From Sparassis latifolia (Eukaryota > Basidiomycota > Agaricomycetes > Polyporales > Sparassidaceae), in contig CM031561.1 in the NCBI GenBank assembly GCA_018466975.1, positions 496,001-560,000 on the forward strand: DNA of 64,000 nucleotides, written 5' to 3'. Made by a program: the position numbers and the translations under genes. Below are positions 35,901-49,620 of this stretch, one piece after another. Below the pieces are notes generated by a model. That model was not told the DNA's origin. It did no database searches and saw nothing but the letters and a program-made list of their open reading frames with translations. The first letter of the stretch is position 1; each line of letters starts with the position of its first letter.

Positions 35901-36564
35901 GGCATGGGGCCACCGTTCGCAATGGCCTCGTCAGTTAGCCTCTTCATTTCGAGGTTGTAAGCATCTTGTATGCGCTCGCGATAATATTCGTGAGAGTAGA
36001 CGTGAAGAATCTGCAGCTTGTGCGGCATGCCGGGCGCTAGGTCCGTAAACGCTTGCATGATCTTCGCGCAAGTGCCAGTGAGCTCGGCCTTCTTGTCGGA
36101 GTCAGATGTGACAATCTTCTTGCAGTGGTGGTGATACCACTGGCCCATACTCTGCATTGATCGCAAAGTGAGCTGTTAAACACACGAGTTATGAAAAAAT
36201 GAGTACGCACCAAACACAACTTCTGGAATACCTCCCGGCGACACGCTGCCTCAGCGTCTTTGAGCTTGGAGAAGTCCATCAGAGCCGCAATTTCCTCGGG
36301 AGAAGGATCTTCGAGGCCATTGGGATCATCCGCCACAAGAGCATCGTTGTCGGTAAGCGAGAAATCCCAGCCATGCTTGGCGAGTAGGTACTTGGCGACC
36401 TTCGTGTAAAAATCGCCTGTCTTCTTCACGGAGTTGCAGGCCTCCCACTCAGTACATTTGGAATAGAGATACTGGAGGAGGGTGCCACCAAACTTGCCTT
36501 TAGGACCGGGCTTCTTTCTCTTCTTGCCAGCATATGTCTTTGTGACCTTGGGATGTGTCGCCAT
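32976..36564 (-). pseudogene. Gene K, mushroom-specific multi-exon protein interrupted by foldback element
   Basis: The start MATHPKVTKT (36564) opens a basic N-terminus and a block with CTEWEACNSVKKTGDFYTK. Later exons have YYRERIQDAYNLEMKRL, MYWLKPLADYLSDKFGMAV, LLAGPIADLNGAIEVHSVH-type (AGPI and IEVH visible), GLVNLCWPEFDPIGYTDAEA, a 300-residue Ser/Pro-rich linker, and a C-terminal region with WWGWWTSLQP, GPNGLLLVVVCLAWWG, VADVAWTLDQIL and a basic end (KKRKSRA). I recognise these blocks as a large uncharacterised agaricomycete family, from memory. Two breaks are clear: a 708 bp foldback insert after MPPVV (35889-35182), and an in-frame TAG at 33390-33392 between GDDGKP and QDWSAVVWD. Function unknown. 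Confidence 0.6.
35182..35889. mobile_element. 708 bp foldback element with tRNA-derived arms
   Basis: Two arms (35182-35452 and 35597-35889) are inverted copies bounded by CCACCATTGTATTACAATT, joined by a 144 bp AT-rich loop. Each arm contains a tRNA-like pair of pol III promoter boxes: A box TAGTGTAGTGGTTAAAGCAT (right arm, about 35671-35690; reversed in the left arm at about 35359-35378) and B box GGTCAGGGGTTCAACTC (reversed in the left arm, about 35302-35320). In the right arm about 13 bp of the B box are deleted. The insert splits the coding frame of gene K. It could be a tRNA-derived SINE inserted twice in opposite orientation, or a foldback/MITE that captured a tRNA-like sequence. Confidence 0.8.
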
Positions 36565-36782
36565 CAGAGATAGACTTTAGAGTAGGAGCTACGTAGCACG
36601 GACTTAAGGTGAGGACGAGAGATAATACCAAATGGGGAAAGGAAGAGAAGCGATGATCCTCGTGATGACCAGTTTGACGCTCCGACCCAAATCATTCCGA
36701 GTGTCTTAGCCAACAGCCTCATATAAACCCCCACCCCACGCCTTTCACTCCTTGCCCCCGACCTCCATGGTCACTGCCTGCA
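36565..36782. promoter_or_regulatory. Divergent promoter between genes K and M
   Basis: 218 bp between opposite starts, including TATATAAA-like CATATAAACC (about 36719) and pyrimidine-rich stretches toward gene M. No specific site is recognised. Confidence 0.4.
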
Positions 36783-37974
36783 ATGACGAGTATAACTCCT
36801 ACCTCTCTCCTCTGTCCTCAGGACATTTCTTCCATTGACCGCGCCACTGCAGACGCCCTCACCAGGCTATCCATCACCTCTACGCCGTCTCCATCTCCTC
36901 ACTTCCACAGCCTTCGCTCTTCATCGTCGCAGGAGGCCCCAAAGACCACTACATCTGTGCTGATAGCAGACGCCGGTAAAGTTTTTTTTTTGATCCTGTC
37001 TTGATCACACTCACATTGCAATACGCGCAGGGGCTATGCCCGGGCCTTTGTGTGAAGGCCCGTTGGGGATGCCAATTCAGGTGAAGGGCGAGACGTTGTA
37101 TCATGTGGAGCAAGTGAGGGAGACGGGCATGACAGACCACTGGTACGTTAAGTATCGTTTATAACACAATTTACTCACACTTTCTCTACAGGTACAAGGC
37201 TGCCGCTGTGACGCAGTTCTACCAAAACGCGAAGTTACATTCCTTCCATCCTCTACTGTCCACCCCGTTGAAGTTGAGGTGCACCAGGAAAGCTGAGAAG
37301 AAGGCTGTGCAGCGCCGTGGGGAGAAGACATACGTCATGTTCAGGGGTCTTGCTCTGGGGCCCGGTGTATATGAGACTTGGTACGTACTTACATTGTTCA
37401 GTACCTATGGGTATATAGTGACACGAACAGGGATGAGGTGAAAGCTATGTGCATCGGAGTCAGCGGATCCCTCTACCAGCAGGCCCTCAGTGAGCAACAA
37501 GCCAATGAGTTTCTTACTGATGCTCACACTGTCCATAATTTAGTAGTGTTGTTGCCGCCATCTGCGCAGCTCAAGCAGATCCCATACGACTGTACTAACA
37601 TACAGCTTCTATTGTCGGTCGCCCGTACAATTGGTGGTGCATCCGTTGTGTTAAAAAGCCCCGTAGTCATGTTGGGAGGAAACTCCTCGAGTCTGGCATC
37701 AGGGTTGCCAAGTCCTACCGTGCCACCATTGTGCACGCTGTCGCGTTCAGTGCTGCAGTCCCCAGGTGGCCGTAGTGCGAAGTGTCAGTTGGCATCAGTT
37801 AATACGCGTCAGGCACAGTCTCCAACGGGAAGCACGTCATCATCGTTGGTGGACTTTGCTAGTGACGGCGCATGTGCCGTCTCGTCTCATGACTGTGAAG
37901 TTACCTGTGCGTGTGACCATAAGTGGTTCGCAGTATTTTATGGGCGTGCTCCTGGTGTATTCAGTTCTGAGTAG
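36783..37974 (+). CDS. Gene M, protein with two RNase H1 N-terminal-like domains
   Basis: Exon 1 (36783-36975, MTSITPTSLL) is Ser/Thr/Pro-rich. Exon 2 continues AMPGPLCEGPLG; exon 3 starts YKAAAVTQFYQN; exon 4 joins VYETW to DEVKAMCIGVSG. Junctions are GT-AG and keep the frame. Domain 1 is YVMFRGLALGPGVYETWDEV followed by SGSLYQQALSEQQANEFL. Domain 2 begins KWFAVFYGRAPGVFSSE, the same pattern (aromatic-V-x-x-G-R-x-P-G-V-aromatic), which is that of the RNase H1 N-terminal hybrid-binding family. The frame stops at 37974, which cuts domain 2 after its first half; a further intron leading to SVAKQLAEFVF (about 38024) is possible and would complete it. The middle is a Ser-rich linker. Hybrid or RNA binding is inferred from the family only. 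Confidence 0.6.
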
Positions 37975-39033
37975 GTATTTTTTTTTTTTTGCTGCGGTTC
38001 TCACAGCCACACAGGTCTGTTGCAAAACAATTGGCGGAGTTTGTCTTTGCGCACTCTCGCGGCCATGTTGTCACTCTCATGTGAGAGAGGGCCCTTCTTC
38101 GAATAGTACATCGTGCGGGGCTTGTACGGGCTATGTTGCATTGCATCTCTCGTCGTTAGTGTATGTTGTGTATGGTCGCACTCCCTGCTGTCGCCGTTGC
38201 TCACCGTTGCTGTCGATGTATCTGTCGTAGATTTGTGCATGAGAATATTGCAATGCACATTTTTTTGTCCTTATTTTTTGAATGTTTGAATCTTTACAGT
38301 GAAAGAATCGTGCTTTGTTGGTTAGTATGTTCCATTACTGATCGAACATCCTTGGCGGCGACGTGTTGGGCATAGAAGTGCGTTCACCTTGCGATTTTTT
38401 GGTTGTAGGGAGAGGAATTGTATTTTATAATGTATCTACCATACAAAATATAGTAGACAATACAAACGTATTACATCACATCAAAAACTGCGGTGAGAAG
38501 CGTCGAGATGCTGCAGAAACTGAGAGGAAGTTGAGTGAGTGTCTGAAGTAGCCTGAGGAAACTTGACACGTCAAGCGATGCGTCGAGTGTGCCACAGCCA
38601 AGGCTCTATCTTGACTCTCGCGTCGACCATCGTTCTCGCCACCCAAGTCGCGCTCTGTTTTCTATTTTCATGTAAGTGTGTTTCATTACATGCTTTTTTG
38701 TTTATTCTTCATGTCCGTTAAGCCTGCTACTCCCGAGGAGACGTGTATGCTGGGTCAACACTTGGCCCTATGGCACTGACACTTGGGTCGTCCGTTGCGG
38801 CGGCTGCTCCTCCACTTTTTTTCTTTCTTAGTTTCACAGTGTTATATAGTGTTATGTGCACTGACCTGCTTTTTTTCCAGCCCCCACTCCTCTATTTGAA
38901 TGTGATATGCGCAAGGTAGGTCTTTTTCAACACAACATGGCAGGGTGGCTGAATTCTCGAACAGACCCGCTCAGGGCGTTTCTTCTCACCCTATGCCACA
39001 ATCGTCTCTACACCTCTCTCTCTGAAGCTGCTC
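37975..39033. other. Spacer after gene M
   Basis: It begins with a T-rich intron-like stretch and a possible final exon of gene M (about 38024-38091). Beyond 38270 I see no supported gene or repeat. Confidence 0.4.
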
Positions 39034-40060
39034 ATGCAAAAGGCGGTTGGTGTTGAATTGCTGCGGGAGGTCGTAGGTCAGAACCGTTCACCTCACCCGG
39101 TGTCGCCTCTCACGTCACCACCATTGTCGCCTCTCTCACCACTGCCGTTGTCGCCTCTCTCACCACTGCCGTTGTCGCCTTCATCTATCTTTTCCTCCCC
39201 ACTGTCTTCGTGCTCATCAGGAAGGACAACGCCAGTGCATGAAGGTGAGATGCTCCCACCTCCGATCCTCAAACCTGCGAGAACTTCGCAACCTGTGCTT
39301 CCCTCGCTGTGGACTTCCCCTGCGTCAGTTTCTTTTCCACCTGCCACACGAAATACCAGTGGGATGCATGCAAAAAATGGGAAGAGGAAATGCAGGCAGG
39401 CTAAACGCCTGCAACTTAAGGCATCGCAAACTTTCACGTACAAGGTGCGCTCTTCAACAGCTTTGCAGCTGTGCGAGTTACGTGCTGTGGTGTCCAGGCT
39501 GCGTAGAGCCACCCTCCCGATCTGCAGTGGTGGCTTTGTTGGGAAGGTTGTGGGGTGGTTGAAAGAAAGGAAGCTGTGGGAGATGGACGAGTTGCTGAGA
39601 TGGGGGTTTCGTGTGCATGCATGGGATGGCAGGTGCATCGTGCTGTTGTCACGCCCTTTCAGATCACTGACATCCTGCTCGATACGTCAGGACACCCCAT
39701 GCTCTTCTAGATGCTGATAGGTGAATCATCGCCATTCTTGCAGGGCAGCCCGATGATGCAACATGGGGAGAGGCTGTATCAAATGCGAGCGCCACGTTAG
39801 CGTCTGTGGGGAAGATGTGCACTTTCTCGCACCTCCAGAGGAGTCATAGAAGGGGCCGGTTCCTGACACTCGCTACCGGCATCTCCCACAGAGGAGGCCA
39901 GCATGAACCCCAAGACATATACAACACAGCTGCGAACCAGATGAAGCTGACAGAGCTCTGTCGCAATCGTGGAATCCAGCGAATCACTGGCTTTGGAAAT
40001 GGTAGGACTGTTACAACGCTCCTCACTTGTGGCATGTCTTTTCTTTTTCTTTTTCTTTTC
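39034..40060 (+). pseudogene. Gene N, decayed member of a mushroom-specific family (GGGQ motif)
   Basis: The first part is Ser/Pro-rich with three LSPLSPLPLSP units, then a basic region (KNGKRKCRQAKRLQ) and a conserved block RATLPICSGGFVGKVVGWLKER, LLRWGFRVHAWDGR. After LLSRPF the frame slips: TDILLDTSGHPM continues in another frame, followed by a stop. A second exon from about 39743 gives GQPDDATWGEAV, RRGRFLTLATGISHRGGQ and RITGFGNG. I recognise the RRG-F-x-G-x-S-x-GGGQ and RI-GF blocks as a widespread agaricomycete family of unknown role (from memory). The frame break at about 39660-39715 suggests a pseudogene. Confidence 0.5.
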
Positions 40061-41017
40061 CTTGTTCCCTTTACGTTACCAGACCACGTGATCCAACACG
40101 TGACTCATCGGAGCGCAACCTCCGATTCTTTATTCAGATGTCCAGGACCCCTAGTCTAGGGTTACACCGGATCCAACTCCGGACCTTCTTCTTATCGCAC
40201 ATGCAAGACATGCATGTATGCCTCATCTTTACCTCGTTCTGATACACGACTCGTTATCCCTATTAGTACTGATTGTCTCTCACGACCTTACTCAGCTTTC
40301 TCATACATATTACTTCCTCGCTGTTACCCTGCTCAGATATCGTTTCACCTTATCTAGCCAATGAACGATCCCGCATTACTGCGTAGTACTGTGGATACCT
40401 TTTGTATAAGTAGACGACCTTGTCAAGCTGGATCCCCATCTCGACCTGGTTACCATTAAACCAGCTTTTCACTTGCCTTTGACTAAGATCGACCGTTGGT
40501 AGCAGACAGCTACTGCGAGTCATAAGAACGAATTCTGATTGACCTTCAGTGCGAGGACATCGCCAGAAGTGTCTCTTGAATGGACTTGTGTCTTAGACTA
40601 AGACCTTGTCTCATGACGACTCGACTTGACGCTCGTGTTTCGCTGCCGCGTAACATTAGGTCAAGATCTTATTACTCTCTGTGACTTCCTAGAGTCTAAC
40701 AATGAACTACCGACCGGACCAAACCTTGAAGACTAAACGATACACCCGATTCGATTGCTAAAGCGCCGTTTGAGATTACTCTGTAATCAAGGCAGCTGAA
40801 GGGATAGACTGATCACTCATCTTCGGAGAGGGGTCTGTCCGAGAGACCAATAGGCCGAGGAGGCTGAGGTAATCACTCGAGCAATCAGCAAATAGGTGGA
40901 TCAGTTTGAAGACAGAAGACACTCTATGGGCTTGTTAGCCGACGACGAACGAACCCACTTAGTTAAGGATGGTGTGCAGTCTACATGTAGACGTAGGTCA
41001 CACAGGAGAATTTATCC
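40060..41017. other. Non-coding leader of the Ty3 fragment
   Basis: No gene. Holds the proposed primer-binding site (40497-40508) and paired CACGTG boxes. I could not fix the LTR ends. Confidence 0.4.
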
Positions 41018-42352
<1,335 letters not shown>

Positions 42353-42595
42353 GACGACGGCCACTAGTAATGCATGGACCGTCGCATCTTACCGTATCTC
42401 CCCTCGTTATTTGTAACACTAGCGGAAATTCAATCACTGTGAATATTTCATTGGGAGAGAAGGAAGACGTTACAACAGAAGCCTTGATCGATTCCAGTGC
42501 AGCCGAAACGTTCATGAACATTTGTTTTGCGGAAGAAAACAATTTCATCAGATGGGAATTACCGAAACCGATTAAAGTCATGAATGCAGATGGCA
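42353..42595 (+). pseudogene. Retropepsin start of pol, truncated by the KDZ insertion
   Basis: It lies in the minus-one frame relative to gag, just after GGTTTTTGA, a run suited to frameshifting. It shows LTVSPLVICNTSGNSITV, then EALIDSSAAETFMN (the aspartic protease D-S/T-G motif with Ser for Gly) and KPIKVMNADGT, where such proteases continue. The sequence then enters the transposon end. Confidence 0.65.
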
Positions 42596-42617
42596 CACAC
42601 CTTTCAGTCATGTTACC

Positions 42618-42681
42618 TGAACTGAACTCCCATTTACCCTGACATTGTCATGAACTGGACAGCCAGCGGACGTCGGCCCAT
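42618..42681. repeat. Terminal inverted repeat, inner end of right copy
   Basis: Inverted match to 63931-63995; starts TGAACTGAAC and ends in GTCGGCCCAT, running directly into the subterminal array. The length, a KDZ gene between the two repeats, and copies in unrelated flanks support a transposon end. Confidence 0.9.
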
Positions 42682-43765
42682 TGTCACCATGTTGACCTCT
42701 ACCAGCAGTGGGCCCATATCTTTCATGTGTGGGATACTAGCAGTGGGCCCACCGCTAGTGTTCTTCTCCCAGTGCTCGGCCCACTAGCAGGGCATATTAC
42801 AGTGTTGTAACTGTTAAGCAATGGGCCCACCGCCACAGGTCAGAGGGTGGGCCGACGCCAGAGCATGTTATCGCCATCGATGGGCCCACTGCCAAAGTAT
42901 GATCAATGAGCAGTGGGCCCATCGCCACGAGTGTAAGATGACGGATGGGCCCACCGCCAAAGGTCAGAGTGTTGGCCATGGCCAGAGCATGTTTGTCTGA
43001 GCAATCGCCCACCGCCAGAGTATGACGAATGAGATGACGGATGGGCCCACCGCCAAAGGTCAGAGTGTTGGCCATGGCCAGAGCATGTTTGTCTGAGCAA
43101 TTGGCCCACCGCCAGAGTATGACGAATGAGCAGTGGGCCGATCGCCCAGAGTGTAACCTGAAGGATGGGCCCACCGCCAAAGGTTAGAGGGTTGACGATT
43201 GCCAGAGCATGTTATCGCCAGCAGTCGGCCCATCGCCAAAGCACCCTCAGTGAGGGCCTTACTGCAAGCACCCATGGGATAGGTCATTGCCAGGACATGT
43301 TTCCGCCAGCAATCGGCCCACCGCCAAAGGTCAGAGGGTTGGCCAACGCCAGAGCATGTTATCGCCAGCAATCGGCCCACCGCCAAAGGCCAGTGGGTTG
43401 ACGATCACCAGGATATGTCATCGCCACCAATGGGCCCATTGTCACATACAGCCCTGCAATTTCCGGGTGCATTGGTGGTGATGACGTGCTCTGGTGATCG
43501 CCAATCCTCTGACCTTTGCCGGTGGGCCCATCACTCACCAGCACTCATGGCGGAGGGCCAATTGGTGGCAAAAACACGGCTTGGCGATGGCCAACCCTCT
43601 GACCCTTGGCAGTGGGCCCTTTGCTGGCGGAGCGATATTCCCATGCAGTGAAGCTTTCACTCAGGTCCTTTGGTGATGGGCCAATTGCTGGCAACAACAT
43701 GCCTTGGTGATGGCGAGCGCAGTCCGCCCATCTGAAGAGTACACTGGAGGAGCGATGGGCTTTAG
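42682..43765. repeat. Inner subterminal repeat array, right copy
   Basis: Inverted counterpart of 18230-19302, with units reading GGCCCACCGCCAAAGGTCAG on the plus strand. Open frames across this stretch on both strands are by-products of the repeat. Confidence 0.9.
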
Positions 43766-43867
43766 AGCTTAGTGATGCAGAAGTGAATGTATCCATTTTG
43801 TACTGGTATACAAGCTGTTATATAGCGGTCATATATTGCTAACACCAGAACGCTCAAAGACACTAGT

Positions 43868-45421
43868 TCAGTTCCTGCAATACGCCTTGCCACGAATGTC
43901 CCTCAGAATGTACCCCATTTGGAACATGGTCGAGCTGGCATTGAGGTTCGCAACGTGCATATCCTCAGTGAGGTTGAGCTCACGCTGAAGACGTACAATG
44001 TGCTCCCGCAACATGGCGCGACGACGACTAACCGCAAAGCTATCACCTTCGTCATCGTCCACTATGAATAAGGTCAACATCAGACTGAAGGTTGCCAGGG
44101 ATGTACTCACTGGAACTGTCTGCCTCTGCTGCGATCTGCGCAAACGATCTACCAAGGCGGGCCACTTGTGAGCCAGAAGTGGCATTCGTCTCTCCAGGGA
44201 CTGCCATTGGCAGCAGCTGTGTGGTATCTGGGAATAAGCCTGGAACCTGTTCCCAATGGGTGGGACGATGGATCGGCAGCTCATCTGGAAGTGCTGCCAG
44301 ACTTGGCATCCTGGAAGTAACAGTGACTGGCTCGATGCTGCCTTTCATATAGTGAATGACAGGTGCATCATGGCGGAAATTGCTATCATCGAAAGTGCGA
44401 GCTGGCGAGTGAGAGGGCGCCGATGGTGGAGGCGGTGGACTTAAAACATCGTCCAACAAAGGCCGCCTCTTTGGAGGCGAAGTGCTGGGACTATTTAGCC
44501 ACCGGACCTGGCTACGCACAGGCGTCGCGCCAGGGCTGTCTATCACCAGAGCTCGCCGTCGTCCTGGCATGGCGGGAGGACTATTGTCAAAGTCCAGCAG
44601 TTTCGGCACTGGTTCCGCGTCAAGTGTCTCGTCCACCAGCATGCCCCTCGCCATCGGTGTACTTGCTTGACTATCAAAGTGGATGGATGTACGTGGCGAA
44701 GGCGTCAAGGGCTCAGCGATGAGCGATCGTCGAGGAGTTGGGAGGTGTCAGGAGTGCAAAAGTCAAAAGTGTGAGCTGGTGGAGGAAGGAGTAGCTTCCA
44801 ACAGGGCACGCCGAGGATTGGCGAGATGCCAGGAGTGTCGAAGTCGAACATTCCACCGGGCGCAGTGGGGGTGGAATCTGAGATGAGTGCACGCCTATGG
44901 ATTGGCGAACTACCACGACTTTCATCCCAAGCTGGCGCCAGAGGGTCAGGAATAAGTGCGCGACTTCTCTCCACAGGCGCCACAGATCCAGATGACGCCT
45001 GTACCTTTGGCGAGGCGTGGCGGTGGAGATGCTCATGTGGCGAGTTGGATGGCGCAAATAGAGCCGCCAGGGACGGGGTAGTGTGGCGGGGCGCGAGGGG
45101 TGTCTGAGAAGCAGAGTGGAGAGGCAAGGAGATCTGGGCAGATCCAGGAGAGTCAAGGAGATCCGAAATGAGTGGACGACGGGGCTCAGCGATACTATCC
45201 TCCTCATCCAACTTGCCCATCGTAATGTCCAGCGTGTCAGGAGGTTCCGCGTCACTGGCCATGGCAGGTAGATTGTGGCGAGCAGACAAGTCTTCGATCA
45301 GTCCTGGATCGCGGGAGATCAGTTGTAGAAAGGGGATTGATATGACATAGAAAGGTCAGATAACATCACAAAGGAGTCAGATTCCACAAGGAGAGCAATA
45401 GAACTTACTGTTGGGAGCCAT
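43868..45421 (-). CDS. Gene A, RRALI/FDFDTP repeat protein (right copy)
   Basis: Same gene as 16560-18080. The first three repeat units and the C-terminal tail (to GKAYCRN) are open here where the left copy is shifted, but the frame breaks near 44740-44860 (units 3-5), where the left copy is open. It is divergent from gene B across the E-box promoter, and its 3' end lies next to the inner subterminal array. Confidence 0.55.
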
Positions 45422-45630
45422 GAGAACTTGCGGCAGGTCACACTGACCTTGAGAGACTTGAGAAATTGCGCAAGTCCAGCGATCACGTGCAAAGCACGTG
45501 GTCGCATGGCGTGTGAGTTGAACTTGGTGCAGATCGCGTCTGCCAGCTCATAGCGTCGTCTGCTCCGCCTCCGCTGTACTGCAACCTCTGCTTTTGAAAC
45601 ACCCTCACGCTTTCTTCTGCCAAGCTTGCC
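45422..45630. promoter_or_regulatory. Bidirectional promoter of genes A and B with paired E-boxes (right copy)
   Basis: Counterpart of 16350-16559; CACGTG at 45484-45489 and 45495-45500 with the same 5 bp spacer, unchanged between copies. Confidence 0.6.
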
Positions 45631-48600
45631 ATGCCTCTGGATATCGACCCCAACTATGTTCTGCAGGCCGCGCGACTGATGGCCATTGTTGCAGCGGCGC
45701 CTCGCCAGGACGACCCTCGCTATCCGGACTGGGAGGCGGATTTACCTCGAAGTGGTAAGTCATCGGTCGAAGGTCTGGCATGCACTTACGAATATGCCAC
45801 ACAGAGTCGGCTTGAAAGAGTTTCCGCAGCCCTTGAAGTCATTGAGGATGCCTGGGATCGTCATCAGCACGTTGCTGGAATTCACCGGGCATACCAGCAG
45901 AAGGCCCTGGTGCGGCTGGACCACATATCGAGCAGCGATGAGAGGATATACAAGAGGTACCCTCTGGCTGTGTGCGAGTATGGGGAGTGTGAGGACCTGG
46001 GAAGGCAGTGGTGGACTGAAGGTGAGTCACAAGCGCCAGGAGGCGTCGAGCGACACACTGACTGCACCAGATCCATATTGCAAGCTGCCACTGGTGAAGA
46101 GTACACCAGCGGAGGGCTGGGGCAATGTGCCAGCCAATGACGACACCCAGGGACGTGGCGAGGAGGACCTGGCTACCGGGGACCTCATCACCAAGGGGAA
46201 AGGCAAGGAGAGAGCTGACAACGACGTTGGGACAGGCATGGTGGGTGAGCGTATCGTCCACGTGGAGGCGGGGGAGGACAAGGGAAAGGGCAAGAGCAAG
46301 GAGAAGGCGCAGGGGAAGGCGGCGCATGCAATGAGCGAGGAAGAGGATGGGGGAGAGGGAGAGGGAGAGGGAGAGGAGCAGGAGGGCGAGGACGACGATG
46401 ATGCCGACAGTGACGAGGACGACGATGCCGACAAAAATGACGACGATGAGATGGCGGAAGACGTGCCGGGTGCAGGCCAGCCCGAATCCATCGAGGTTGA
46501 TGCGGCGTCGCCCCCTCCGCCAACTGCCAGACCAATATCGATCTCGCCAGCTGCACCATCACTCCGAAAGTGCAAGGTGGTCATCACAGAGTCGAGTGAG
46601 GAGAGTGAGAACGAGGAGGCAGCTCCAAAGGCGAAGCGGATGAAGCCGATCGAGGTCGCAAAGGAGAAAGGCGAGGCCCCGACCACCTCTGGCCGAGCGC
46701 AGCGTGCGCAGAAGAGGATGGCGCAGACCGAGGTGGAGGGCTCGAAGGTGAGCACGAAGAAGAGCGGGAAGAGGAAGGCGAAGGAGTCAAGCGATGAAGA
46801 GGAAGTACCGACCATCAAGCCGCCAAAGAAGAAGCGTGCGACGAAGGAATACAAGAGCAAGGAGTTCATCGAAAGCGAAGATGAGACTTTGGCACCGCCT
46901 TCCAATCTACCCGCCAAGACCGCAGGGGACTCTAACGACGGTGTTGCGAAGACGAACGCCCCTGCCAAACCTGTCAAACAGACAACGAGGATGACGGCGA
47001 CGCCTCATGTCGCACCGAAGGCAAAGGCAAAGGCAAAGGCAAAGGCAAAGGCGACGGCGAAGGGGAAGGCGACGGGAAGGCAAAGGCAAAGGTGATGGTG
47101 TCGCAGAAGGACATGTGGAAAAAGACGTCCACCCGCGTGTCTGACTTCATGTGGGCACACGCAACAGATTCGGTGAGTAACGATCTTGTGAGACATTGAC
47201 CTGTGCTAATGTTCCTGCAGCTCGTCCCTTGCGTTGGCTGCCAGGAGAAAGAGTGGCCATGCAAGCTCAACACCGCCAACTTCGGTCGCTGCCTCGAATG
47301 TGCAGCACGAGGTGTCAGTTGCAGCATCGCGCCGAGGAACACGGACGGCGTGCCCCTGCGAGGAAACTCACACACCACACAGCGTGAGTTCCAAGAGATG
47401 TGCGCAGCGCTGGTGGTAGAGGGCAAGCCACTGCCCACATCGCCACCTCCATACGACGTCAAGGTCGACTCCGATGAGCCCGACGGTGCAGAACCCATGT
47501 TCATGGGAGCGTTGAAGCGCAAGCTGCCGAAGAAGACCAAGACGCGCAATGCTGCAGCATCCAGCTCCAAGGTCAAGGGTGGTGAGGAGGTCGAGGCGAC
47601 GAAGCAGAAGGCGACCGTCACGCCCTATGAAGCCAACGCTGAAGGCGAGGCCTCGGTGGAGAAATCGTCGAAGTCCAAGCGCGCCACCAAGTCCGCCACC
47701 GCCACTGGAGCTGTGGCTCTGTCCAACTCTGGCGAGGTCGCCAACTCTGGCGAGGTCTCCAAGTCTGGCGCGCCTGCCAAGTCTGGTGCGGTCGCCAAAC
47801 CTGGCGAAGGTAAGAAATCAGGACCCAAGCCAAAGCCGGTGAGGAGCCAAAACTCAGGTGCGCAAGATGGTGGCGAGGTCACCAGGACCTCAGTATGTGA
47901 GCCGGATGAGGTCCCGCCTGCCAAGTCTGTTGCGAAGGAGGGCGGGCAGACGACAAGGGTGGCGATGGGAGGTCGCTCGGGCCCAATGGTGCCCGTGATC
48001 ACCAGGAAGGCGAAGGCGAGTGCTCCCAAGGCAGCAGCCAAGATGCCTCTGGCGGAAGGCGATGGCATGGAGGAAGCCGCCAGGCTGGCAATGGAGGCGG
48101 TGCGGGCTATGGCCTTCCAAACAGGGCCAGCTGCTCCGCCACAAGCTAGCAGCAGCAAGTGCATGCTGACACCAGTCGCCAATGAACCAGAGGATGCGCC
48201 AGAGTATCAGGCAGAGGTGGCGGAGGATGAGGTAAGCAGGACATCTTGTCGCAGCTGGAGTCGATGTAACCATGAAACAGCGCGCGTCCTTGGAGCGGCC
48301 ACACGACGATCGGCGGTGTTCGCTGCTGATGCCCCACGAGACGAGCGCAGGAGCTGCCGAGGTGGCACAGGAGGTGACGCCCTCCCTGGAGATATCCAAG
48401 GCATCGAAGGGAGTGAAGTCCTCCACATTGGCGAAGGCAGGACATCTCGATGAAGGGCGAAGGCCAGCTAAGAGGGGCGCCCCACTGGACCGCAAGGCAG
48501 CGAAGAAGGAGGCGGAGGCGAAAAGGGATGCGAAGGTGAACCGCCTCAGAGCAGTGCCTCCGACCAGCAAGGGTAAGTGCGCCCGCCACAGCTTCGAATC

Positions 48601-49404
48601 CATGCAGCGCTGACCAGGGATACAGCACCCCACTTGCGCGACATCCAGCGAGTGTCTACAGGAAGTCCCGCTCCGGTGAACGAAGGCGACACCCCCAGTG
48701 GCGAAGAAACCTCGCAGTCATCCAACGATGACTGCGCGAATTGTGCCGAGTTGCGACAGGAGTTCCTGGCACACAAGGACGGGATGGAAGTCCAATTCCA
48801 GGAGAGGATGGCGGACCTCAACACCGTCAAGGCAGAGATCACAGCGGCGCTCCAGCGAATCAACCCGCCATCCGCATTTCAAGAAAATGCCCGGAGCATT
48901 CGCGAAGAGGTCAAGTTGGCGATGGAGGAGTTTCGCAGGCCAGTCAGCATCGAGCTTCAGGAGAGCGTGAAGTTGGCGGTGGCAGACCTCGTCGCCAAGC
49001 GACATTGCCTGCCAGAGCTCAAGGAGAAGGTCAACAGGTTGGAGCAAGGTGCGAACCAGACGGTGAGCCAAGCGGACGTCGACAAGCTGCAGGGCGAATT
49101 GGCCGACCTCCGTCATTCGATGGAGCTCCAGGCAGCGCGGTCAGACAGCATGGAGAAGGAGCTCAGGTCTTCGGCGGCAGAGGCGATCGCTCAAGCGAGC
49201 AAGCTGGAGATGGAATTGGCGCTCACCAAAGAGGATTCGATGGCGGTGGCGACGTCCGCTTTGGATGAAGCGAAGAAGGTGGGGAAGGAGGTGGCGACGG
49301 CGAGAGGAAACCTCGCTGGTGGCGAAGTCTCTGGGCGCATTCGAGAGAAGGTCGACTCCGCCATGGTCTTCACCGCCTTTCGCCCAGATAGACACAATGT
49401 GTAG
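45631..49404 (+). CDS. Gene B, Zn2Cys6-type and coiled-coil protein (right copy)
   Basis: Same gene as 12590-16349. The acidic/basic low-complexity part is one open frame for over 450 codons (45686-47095); the cysteine-cluster part (47203-48453) and coiled-coil part (48577-49404) are also open, separated by introns with GT-AG ends. The first 50 codons are out of frame with the rest because of 1-2 nt differences from the left copy around 45730-45850. Gene A starts about 210 bp upstream on the other strand. Gene C ends about 216 bp downstream, convergent. Confidence 0.65.
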
Positions 49405-49620
49405 TCATTAGAGTATTGATATACATGCTTTTTAACCTAGCATGGAATCTCCATGCACTCGATTCGTCACTGCCACTCCAAGTCAACTGAATGCCTGCTG
49501 AAGTTCTCGCCAACTCCCCTCGCCATTGCCACCATCTCCATGGCTTTACCTATGTAGATCTATGGGTCACATTAAACAATGTGGAAGCCTACGAGTCTAC
49601 TTTGAACTGGAGTTATATTG

